Below, one piece after another: positions 1 to 8,400 of a stretch of 11,213 nucleotides of DNA. A model generated the notes under the pieces. It worked only from the letters and a program-made list of their open reading frames with translations. It had not been told where the DNA came from and did not search any database. The DNA comes from Gryganskiella cystojenkinii. Lineage: Eukaryota > Mortierellomycota > Mortierellomycetes > Mortierellales > Mortierellaceae. Location of the stretch: NCBI GenBank assembly GCA_015852425.1, contig JAAAIG010001064.1:1-11213 (forward strand), written 5' to 3'. The translations under genes were made by a program, and so were the position numbers. Positions within the stretch are counted from its first letter, which is position 1. Every line of letters starts with the position of its first letter.

Positions 1-88
1 GGGTCCGAATATAATAAAATCACAAGGTCACTTTTGGATGAAAGGCACAATAAATAACTCGAGATATTTTATGATTAGGCTCATGGGA
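1..88. other. 3' flank of the beta-lactamase-like gene at the window edge
   Basis: This short AT-rich stretch follows the stop codon of the minus-strand hydrolase. No AATAAA is visible on the minus strand. On the plus strand AATAAA occurs at 13-18 and 49-54, which could mark the 3' end of a plus-strand gene lying to the left of the window. That reading rests only on the hexamers. Confidence 0.3.
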
Positions 89-1973
89 CTACTCTTCGTT
101 GGCCTGCTTCTCGCCCTCAGCTTTTCCCTCCTCATTGTCCTCGGGTTCCTCTTTGCGAACAAACTCGAAAATGTCTTCCTGGAACTGAATACGAAGACTG
201 CTGACCTCTCCATTAGAGTCCGTCAAGAAGGTGACCAGGGTACCGAGCACAACCGCAAAGTCCTTCAAGACTGTTCGGAAAGTATCAAAATGGTAATGCT
301 CCAATCGACCTTCCCAGAAACGCAACTTCACGAACAATGCCTCCTCTTCCTCTTCACCATCGCCTTTCTCTCTCTCTTCAGGCTCCTGGGGCCCCTTTTT
401 GATCGTCTTGGTAAAGATAGAGACCTCGCCATAGACCGGGTCCGAGTACGTGCCAACCAAGTCTGAAAAGTCGTGCAGACAGGGCTTGTTTGCCTTGCGC
501 TCGGGTAATGCGCCTTTGATATCGTTCTCCTTGTCTCCGTAGTACTCTTCCGTGTCCTTGGGGCATTCTTCAAAGAGCCAGTCCTTAGTTTTAGGAAGAC
601 CCAGAAGATGATCAGCAAAGTAATAGGGCAAGAACTCGATCAACTCGTTCACATCAGTGTTGGATAAACTTGCAATCACCAGATCCGAGTCTGGGAAGAA
701 CGCCAAGTGAGCACAACATCCTGACACGTTGCCAGCTAGTGCAAACAGTTAATAATAAAAGTGCGTACGTCAATGGCTTTGCTTGGTAAAGAAACTTGTA
801 CTCTTTCTTATACAAACAGCATACTTACAATGATGATACATGACCTGACCCTTGTACGAGTTCATGATCCATCCAAGACCATAGGAACTCACAGGTCCGA
901 AATCCGATGATTTACGAGTATTGTTCATAAAGTTGTGGCCTTTCAATGTCTCCTCAACACTTTCTTTTTCCAAGACCTGCTTCCCATCCAATTCTCCAGA
1001 CTTCATGATGACCCTGCCCCAACGAACCATATCCAACACGGTGGAGTGAATGTCTCCGGCGGCGGAATCTGCCATCGGGACCGGGTCGAGGTATCCCTTT
1101 TCAAAGATTCCGTTCTTTGCGTTCTCGTACGATTCCGCTGCGTAGGGGATCGCATAATTGTCACTTTTCTTGACCATCTGCTGAGGTGTGAATCCTGTGT
1201 TGTTTAATCCTAGCGGGTCCAGGATCCGAGACTTTACCAACTCTTCATAACCCATCCCGGAGACTCGTGTGACAACCTCCCCAGCGACCAGGTACATAAA
1301 ATTGGAGTAGTTCACATCAAACTGCAACCTGCGAGTGGGGAAATCGAGGTGCTGGAGACGTTTGATCAGGTCCAGCCTGGCACCATCGACTCTGAACCAG
1401 GCAATATCGTCGAGATCGGGCATGGACTAATAAAGGCAACGAAATGATAGCCATTAATAAAAGATTATTAGGAGCCGTGGATAAGGGGACTTTCGAGGAA
1501 ACGAGGTATGCCAACTTACAGTGCGATGAGCCAGCAAATCGGTGATAGTGTATTGAGAAGTAAGAATAGGATCTTTGAGTTGGAACTCGGGTAGGTAAGT
1601 CGATACCGGTGTCTTGTCCCAATCCAACTTCTTCTCTGCGACAAGTTCGCCGATTAAGGTCGCCGTGATGGCTTTGGTGACGGATCCTATCTGTGAGATT
1701 GTCTATTATGTCGCAGCAAGATATGTATGGCTCAGAGGGTGAGTAAACTTGATTCGTCCTGACGGTTTTTCCATACCTTCGTTTTCGATGGCTACTGACC
1801 TCTGCCGTAAAAGGATCTTTGTCGTTTCGTTTCCCGAATCCCTCAGCAAAGATGACCTCGCCCTTGTAGCTGACGGCGACACTCATGCCTTTGACCCCGC
1901 CAGCAACGCATGCTCGTTCGATGATATCGTATAAATCATCGGGCAAAAGAGGATTAACAGGACCGTGAGACAT
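89..1973 (-). CDS. Serine beta-lactamase/transpeptidase-like hydrolase (PF00144-type fold), four exons, 533 aa
   Basis: Exons on the minus strand are 1973-1800, 1702-1520, 1426-829 and 735-89 (stop TAG at 91-89), giving 1602 nt or 533 aa. The three boxes of the serine beta-lactamase/DD-peptidase superfamily are present: S65-V-T-K68 (nucleophile and general base), Y159-S-N161, and H318-S-G320 in place of the KTG box. The HSG box is rebuilt only across intron 3, which supports that junction. Residues from about 350 resemble the small C-terminal barrel found in fungal members (HDFSDLVGTYSD), with an E/K-rich insert at about 430-450 and a charged tail. The family includes LACTB, family VIII esterases and fungal acyltransferases of the LovD type; the substrate cannot be told here. 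No signal peptide or membrane segment follows MSHGPVNPLL, so a cytosolic enzyme is inferred. The ATG at 1973 is used because the frame upstream offers only a TTG. Confidence 0.88.
736..828 (-). other. Intron 3 of the beta-lactamase-like gene (93 nt)
   Basis: The donor is GTAAGT after CAT CAT T and the acceptor is CACTAG before CTGGC. It is phase 1 and rebuilds a serine codon, so the spliced product reads YHHSGNVSG and carries the HSG active-site box. Confidence 0.9.
1427..1519 (-). other. Intron 2 of the beta-lactamase-like gene (93 nt)
   Basis: The donor is GTAAGT after the ACT codon of LLAHRT and the acceptor is TATTAG before TCC ATG CCC. It is phase 0 and joins LLAHRT to SMPDLDDIAWF, a normal continuation for this family. 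Confidence 0.87.
1703..1799 (-). other. Intron 1 of the beta-lactamase-like gene (97 nt)
   Basis: The donor is GTCAGT directly after the GAG codon ending FTAE, and the acceptor is AATAG before ACA. The junction is phase 0 and gives FTAE-TISQ-IGSVTK, the spacing expected ahead of the SxxK box. A second acceptor (CACAG) lies 12 nt further in and would drop only TISQ. Confidence 0.8.
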
Positions 1974-2867
1974 CCTTAAAAAAATGTGCAAGAAAGACGG
2001 AAAGGTTGATGGGAAAGAAGCGATGATGTCGGCTGAAATTGATAAAATAAAAAAAAATGAAGGCAGAGCCTCCTCCTTTTAGTACGTTCATCCGCCAAGG
2101 TTTGAATTTTACGCCCAACAAAAATAAAGTTGCGCAGAGCAGATTGGAGCCGGGGCCAACGTTTTTTGCTCCTATCGAAGGACCACAAGACCGTAGCGAG
2201 AAGTTTGAGATGAAATGCTATTGTGCGGTAGCCCTCTCTTGCATACTCCCCTCTACCTTTTATTTGTTTTCAGACTGCATTGGGAGGAGTGAATATCGAC
2301 AAGATCAAAGCCTGACATATGTCATCTGTCTATTCCTTTGTTTTAGGGGGTGCATCTGGTCAAGGCGCCTTGACGGGACAAATTTTGTGGCAGAGGTCAA
2401 CTAAGAAACCAGCGTGGAGGCGTGATAATAGAGGATGCCCTGTTTGCAATTTTTGCTTAATACATTGTTTGGTTTGTTTGCTTGAGCCTCTGCTCGCTTT
2501 CCACACAGTGCGATCGGACATACACGATAAAACTAAGATCTAGAACGTGTGCAGAGTGGTCTTTTTCATTGTTTTTTGGAGTCTTCGCAGCGGGCGGCTC
2601 ATGGTTGCACAACCAACCTTAAGAGGCTCTGCAGAACAACAATAAAAAAAGTCAAAAAAGACGGGGCAGAATCGCTGCACAAGTATCGTATGAAGAAAGA
2701 AAGAGAAATTCCCGATGTGGAGGGCGAAAGCGTCTGTTGCGAGAATTCCTTCTTTGCTTTATGCGTTCTTTCTTTCTTTCCTTCCTTCCTTCTTTCTCTC
2801 TTGCACTTTCTCCTCGCCCCTGTTGCCTTCTCTCTTACACAGTTTTCGCACACTCGTGCTCCCCCCG
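1974..2867. promoter_or_regulatory. Divergent intergenic region between the hydrolase and the GT61 gene
   Basis: About 0.9 kb separates two divergently transcribed genes and should hold the promoters of both. Inverted CCAAT boxes (ATTGG) lie at 2143-2147 and 2279-2283, possible Hap/NF-Y sites. An A-rich tract at about 2042-2057 lies just upstream of the hydrolase start on its strand. A pyrimidine repeat occupies the last 100 bases before the GT61 start. Short open frames occur across 2057-2543, but none has a recognisable domain or a supporting splice pattern, so I call no gene here. Confidence 0.55.
2765..2812 (+). repeat. CTTT/CCTT pyrimidine microsatellite in the GT61 leader
   Basis: Runs of TTCT, TTTC and CCTT units make an almost pure pyrimidine tract that continues with interruptions to about 2865, immediately ahead of the chosen GT61 start. 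Pyrimidine-rich leaders are common around transcription starts of highly expressed fungal genes. Here the tract is also open in frame with the protein, which complicates choosing the start codon. Confidence 0.75.
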
Positions 2868-5214
2868 ATGACTGTCAGGCAAGAGGTCTCTGTAGCAACA
2901 CGGATACAAACAACACCAAAGCAACTAGAAGGAGCAACGGCAACGACGGGTCCAAAGGATGGACAGGTATTTACATCAAGGCTGGACAAGGCGAGAGAGG
3001 CACATTCGCCCTTGTCAAGATGGCGACCTTTTTTATGTGTGCTCGTACTCCTCGGTATTCTTCATTTTTGGTTCCTGAGCACTTCGGATGACCCCCTTGC
3101 TGGTGGAGACGACAGTGTTCCTGATCCAACTCTCAACTACTCTTACGATCGACTGCGGTTTCGTTCCGAGGATCCGCCGGTGCCCATGAAATTGGAAAAA
3201 TCAAGGTGGACCTGTACGTATGAAGGAGATACGTCCTTGAAGGCCAAGAAGAGTCGACAGTGTGTTGTTTCTAACGTCTGTGTGGACGACCAAGGTCGGT
3301 CATTTTTCTTCTGTTTATTTTACCTGTAAAAGGATATCTCGACTTGATATGACAGCAGAATTTCCACTTTACTCAACGCTCTTTCGTTCTTGTCTTGACC
3401 TTCGATGGCGCTTTTTCTCGCTTGTCCAACAAAATTACAAAACTAGGACTCTTTTTGCTTTCTCACCCTACCCACGACCACAGCAACAGAGATTCTCAAC
3501 CTTCAACTTTCCCAGAGGTCAACCTCATGTCATCACGCGAGTCTGCAGATTACTATTGGCCACCTCGGTTCAGGTCTATTGTTGGCGAGGGCGTATCTTT
3601 TCCAATTCATTTCAAGGACGAGACCGTCTTTGTATATGGGATCTTTCGACCAGGTCATCTTTCCCACTTTTTATATGATGGAATGCTTCCCCTGTACAGG
3701 TAGGGTTCTCACATGATCAGCACTTGGATCAAATTTTTTTTATACTGTCTAATTTTCTAACGATGTGGCTATTTAGTACAATGAAGCGCTTTGGAGGGAC
3801 AACTTCATCCTGGCTCTTACGACACGCAGAATACCTGGGCGAGAACCTCAAAGACCAAGCACTTTGGGAGATGGAAGCGATCTTACCTCATGGAAAGGAG
3901 ATTGTCCTCCAACCTTTCGAGGTTATGAATGCCTCGTTCCAAGTCTTGCCTCCTGCCAAAAATACAGCCCCGATATGTTTCAAAAGAGCCGTGATCGGGT
4001 TGGGATCGCAATGTGGGCTTAACTACTGTGAGCATAGTACACCGGCCGAGGTTTTTCAGGCGTACAGTCGACAGATCCAAGAATATTACTGGCCCAGCTC
4101 GGAGAGATGGCAAGAACATCTGTTACTCCGAGAACAACAGGCTAAGATCGAAAAAGAGCAAACAAAGCTTGGAGATCGGTCCTTGGCCATTTCACCGACA
4201 AAGTGTATCCGCAGCGCACGATATTATAACTTTGACGGACTCGGAAACAGTATCCCGGATCAAAAAGAACCTCGGGTACGTCAAGGTCAACGATACCCAG
4301 ATTTGCTCGAGACAGATCCAACCGGCCGCATAACAGCCATGCCAGTGATCGCGATTTTAGAGCGTGAAGGAACACGATCGGTCCTGAACCTGGATAAAGT
4401 CATCTCGACCATCACCAGGACAGGGCATTTTCGACTCAAAGTGCTCAGTTACGACTATGGATGTGGGATCCCCGAGACGGCTTATCTAATGCGCGACGTC
4501 CACATCTTGATCTCACCACATGGGAACGCACTCGGAGGATCGATCTGGATGCCGTCGACGCTCTCTCCCCCCTCCTCAACTTCGTCAACAAAGCCATTTT
4601 TTCCAACAGTGATCAGTATCGACTCTACAAGATACTACGAGAGCTGGTTCCAATGGACGACTACCTCAATGTCCCAAAGGTTTCTGATCCACCGCTGCGG
4701 ACCAGCACAGTCGAATCATGCTCGGATAGAGGAGATCAACTCAGAGGTCTGTCCCTTCCACCGCGACATGGAACTTGCCCAGTCAGCACTGGGGAAAGCA
4801 GATCTGGTCCTCGACACAGAAACCGAACAGAAGGACATGCTCGAGCTGACAGGTCCCGAATTCCCGATCGATCTCTGGATGAAATACGGTGGAGAGCCCA
4901 TCAACACGTTTCTGAACGATTACTGGAAAAGTCTCTCGCGGTATGCGGATCCGGTCCGATTGTTGAAAGTGTTGTACCAGATCAGGGACGAGAACATTGC
5001 GAACGAGGGTGGAAACAAGAGCTATTTACAACTCTGTCGAGAGAACAAGTGCTGTGCTCCCGACTGTTCCGGGGTGATGCATCGAAATATCGTGGGACCA
5101 TTGAGGGCGTATGATCAGGACCTGTCAGAGGAGCGATGGGGCCAGTTACGACAGAACAAGGAGCACGATTTGTTTGTGAAGAGCGGCGAGACACTGAAGG
5201 ATTGGATCCCATGA
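2868..5214 (+). CDS. GT61-family glycosyltransferase, type II membrane protein, three exons, about 682 aa
   Basis: Exons are 2868-3294, 3516-3699 and 3777-5214 (stop TGA at 5212), 2049 nt in all. A basic cytosolic N-terminus is followed by one hydrophobic anchor at about residues 54-70 (FLCVLVLLGILHFWFL), the usual Golgi type II layout. The lumenal part has the GT61-like Cys pair CVVSNVC, the SSRESADYYWPPR segment, the GHLSHFLYDGMLPLY segment spliced to STMKRF, and H452-G-N454 in ISPHGNALGG followed by WMP, then WFQWTTTSM. Sequons occur at N90 and N255. GT61 enzymes include plant xylosyltransferases and EOGT-like O-GlcNAc transferases; fungal members are thought to decorate cell-wall or secreted glycans, and the donor sugar cannot be told. 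An S/T/P-rich insert follows WMP. An in-frame ATG at 2715 would add 51 residues. The first intron has competing splice sites. Confidence 0.8.
3295..3515 (+). other. Intron 1 of the GT61 gene (221 nt, junction uncertain)
   Basis: The preferred donor is GTCGGT after CAAG and the preferred acceptor is TTTCCCAG, preceded by CTCAAC as a possible branch site and a pyrimidine tract. It is phase 1 and gives VDDQ-EVNLMSS. Two alternatives keep the frame: acceptor at 3491 with the same donor, or donor GTAAAA at 3326 with acceptor CAACAG at 3489, which adds about 19 residues. Confidence 0.5.
3700..3776 (+). other. Intron 2 of the GT61 gene (77 nt)
   Basis: The donor is GTAGGG after TACAG and the acceptor is ATTTAG before TACAATG. 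A good branch motif (TTCTAAC) lies about 20 nt before the acceptor. It is phase 2 and gives GMLPLYSTMKRF. Confidence 0.88.
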
Positions 5215-5268
5215 GACACAACGGCTTAACATAATTACGACAAATATATGTTCATTGTAAACTAGGTC

Positions 5269-5274
5269 AATAAA
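5269..5274 (+). terminator. Polyadenylation signal of the GT61 gene
   Basis: A canonical AATAAA lies 55 bases after the GT61 stop codon, the expected place for a 3' processing signal. Confidence 0.6.
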
Positions 5275-5391
5275 AACCTCTCGAGAGCGAAAGAGATAGA
5301 GACAAAAATGAAAATATGATATAGTTTTTGGACAAGCATGAGACTAACATACAAGCGCTATGAAGGAGAGGTGCATTACAAAAATGAGAAT

Positions 5392-5420
5392 GAGAGAGAG
5401 AGAAGGAAGAAAAGAAAAAA
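5392..5420. repeat. GA-rich purine tract
   Basis: A short (GA) run followed by GGAAGAAAAGAAAAAA lies in the convergent 3' region. It is simple sequence. Confidence 0.65.
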
Positions 5421-5478
5421 CTGGCCTGACGTTGTGTAGTGATTTTGCGAAATTAAATTAAGTTAAGTGGCGCTCTTT

Positions 5479-8400
5479 TTAGAAACGGTTGCCTTGGCGT
5501 TGTTGGAGTCTTTCTTGATCCAACTCGCGGTCACGACGACGTTCACGGTCCCGGATGACAGCATCCAAGGCAGCGCGGTTGCGGTCCATAGCCGATGCGA
5601 TACCCTGGATAGTCCTTTCCAGACGTGCGATCGTCTCGGTACTCTGGTTACGGGTTCGGATGATCTGGGCCAATCTCTCCTTCCACTCCTTGGCGTCCTT
5701 GCCGGTCGAGTTGTTGAGCAGGAATCTTGTCTCTTGTTCAGTCTTGTAGGTCTCCAACATGGCCTCTTGCAAGACTGAGGTCTGTTTTTCAACGTCCTTG
5801 ACAGGGGGAGCAAAATAAACGAGCGTACTGTTGTAGTACCGACTGCTGGTGGGAACTTGCTCCGTACCACCTTGATGGAAAGCCGATAAGATGGCGTTGA
5901 AACCATCGAGGGTCACATCGTTCTCATCCATGTCCAACCAGATCAGACTCTGGTTCAGACGCAACGCCTCCGCGAGCGCCAAGGCACCCTCGTCCTTGAA
6001 TCGGTTCCGTCTCATATCCAACTTGGTCAGGTACCGACTCTCACCAAGACCCAAGAAAGATCGCCACAGGTTCTTGCCCATACGTGAGGTCAGAACCGAG
6101 GTCTCCTCACCCTGGATATACAGTTCCTCTAATCGACTTGAGGGGGAACACAACATCTGTCCGAGCAGCTTGCAAGTTTCCACATCGGGATCACGAGTCG
6201 ACGCCAACGAGACCGAGCTCAGGTCCAATTTCTTGAGCGTGAAGTTCCTGCTCAACGAGACAAACAACTGACGCAAGGCCTGTTCGCTCCAGCAGGTCTG
6301 ACGAAGACCCAACGAGGTCGCAGTCTCACCGCTGGACAGAACACTGACTAGACTCTCGGGGAGATCATTTCCATCCGAGAGCAAGTTTCGACCGGCCAAA
6401 ATCTCAATCTTTCGGTTACCAGACTGACCGATAGCATCGAGGATACTTCCGAACCTGTGCCCATCCAATCCACAGCCTTCGACCTTGAGGACTTCAAGAG
6501 ATTCACAACCGGGACTTGAAATCCAGGCCAGGATTTGATCCAGCGTACTTGGATGAAGGGCCATACCGGACAAATCCAAGATCTTCAGGAAAGCACCACA
6601 GTTTGCCAAAGTCTCGGCCATAATGATGGGGGATTTGCTCCAAGACGTCAAATCCGAGAGATCCAAAGACTCGAGGCGCATCGAGTGTTTCAAAAACATG
6701 TCGAGGATAAACGAGTTGACCTTGCTCTCTGCGTTACCGTTGATACCAAACTTCTCGAGTGTGTGCGAGGCTACGTCCGGGTTGGCAACGAAGGCGTGCA
6801 TGATCTGGTTGATACCATCTCCTGTGATCTGACATTTACCAACATCAAGGGTTTGCAGTGTACCGGCATGCTTAACGATTCCCTTGGCCAAAGTCATGAC
6901 ATCCGCGCCATCTGAGGCCGAGTTACCGTGGAGATCCAGGTACTCCATCCGCAACCCAGCAGGGTAAGAATCCTTGAGTGCACGTCCGATACTGCCGATC
7001 GTGCTTGTATCCAATTTACAGTTGTGGAGGTCCAAGAGTCGGATCTGAGGATTGCCCATGATCAACTCGTAAAACTCTTGATCAAGACGGAGACCATATC
7101 GGAGCGTACCGTCCTTGAGCGTCTTGGGCTTGTGAAGTTCTCCAAACGAGATATTATGGATGCTGATCTCCTTGAACGTGGTGTTGAACCGGAGTGCACG
7201 GAAAAGACACTTCATCTCATCGACACTATAATCCCGTTTCGTCTCTGGAGTATCACCGATTTTTCCGATCGTGATCATAAAGCCATCAATCTTGACATTC
7301 TTGTAAACGGTTCGGTCGACACCTGTAGCCAGGGATTCGGCACGCAAGAGATCTTCGAATCCGAGATCGGTCATGTACTCCTTGCTAGGGACCGGGATGG
7401 GACGAGACAGTTCATCAGACAAGGCGAGCTCGATACCCTTGCGACTCAAGGGGTACAACCATCTTAAACTCTCAACACGGGCACGGATTGCGATAATGAT
7501 CTCACGGGCTCGCGCAGAAGCAAACGTCATTTGGACAGTACGCTGACGGAGCGTCGTTCCGAATGTTATCGTGAAGGTATCATCCTTTTCTCTGAACTGA
7601 ATGCTCCTCACGGTTAAAAGAGGGTAAGCCAGGATGGCACGCTCGTCCTTCATGTCGTCCTTGTTGCTACCGTTTCCGAGGTTGTGCGGTAAGATATGGA
7701 TACAACTGGTTCCGACCGCAATCACGATCGCCTTGCCCTCCAACGCGACCTTGGTCTCTGTAGGTCCGTTCTCCTGGACGGGGACACCCTTGATCTTTTG
7801 GATCTTGAAAAACGCTCTCCACATACCACCAGCGGCCAGGGCCGTCGGGTGGTTCTCCGCCACGTTTGCAGGCAGCGCAATATGGTCATCCGCCATCTTT
7901 TCCATAACCCATTGACGCTGACGGGTTCCCTTGGGGATCAAACCAGCCTGCGCAGCATGGTAATTACAACCCTGACGAAGTTCTCTAAGCCAATGTTCGA
8001 GTTGATCTGGCGCAGGGGTGAAATGCATCGTGGCCGGCTGGGACGAAATTGAGACCAGGTACTCGATCACGACTTGTGTGTCCTGACCGACAGGGTGGAT
8101 GGTATGCACACCAACAATCGAATTCAACGACAAGATACGGTGATCCTTCGAAATCATGCTGGTCTGCTGAGGGGTAATGATCTGATGACCAGACGAGGAA
8201 GACCAAACAGATTGGTTTCCAAATACTTTTGCAGCCTTCTCCATTGACTTGTACTTGAGCAAAGAAGAGTTGGTCAACATGAGGTACTCTTTGGAATCTT
8301 TACGGAAGAGTCCTCCATCGGAATGAACAGCGGTGCCTCCATAGATGATCAGAGAATCCACAGGGAACTGGTCCTGGGTTGGCATGAGGAAGGACTCGAT

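Larger units (their letters stand above)
5215..5478. other. Convergent 3' region between GT61 and the LRR gene
   Basis: The plus-strand GT61 gene and the minus-strand LRR gene end 264 bases apart. The stretch holds the AATAAA at 5269 and a purine tract, and otherwise nothing I recognise. No canonical AATAAA is visible on the minus strand for the LRR gene, so its 3' signal is either degenerate or inside the GT61 3' end. Confidence 0.6.

Noticed and set aside
38..466. 142-codon plus-strand frame antisense to the hydrolase C-terminus
   Set aside because: It is a shadow of the E/K-rich coding region, whose complement reads as L, F and S codons; the minus-strand frame carries the conserved domain.
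2057..2543. Two overlapping plus-strand frames, one containing GGASGQGALTGQ, which recalls a nucleotide-binding glycine motif
   Set aside because: The motif stands alone without the rest of a Rossmann domain, is preceded by intergenic-looking sequence, and no exon chain could be built around it.
2602..2615. Short GGTTG...CAACC hairpin in the divergent region
   Set aside because: A 5-bp stem with a 2-base loop is expected by chance and is not part of a tRNA or other RNA fold I can recognise.
6928..7467. 179-codon plus-strand frame antisense to the LRR gene
   Set aside because: It is opposite well-conserved PH and LRR coding sequence and has no domain of its own; it is explained by codon bias.
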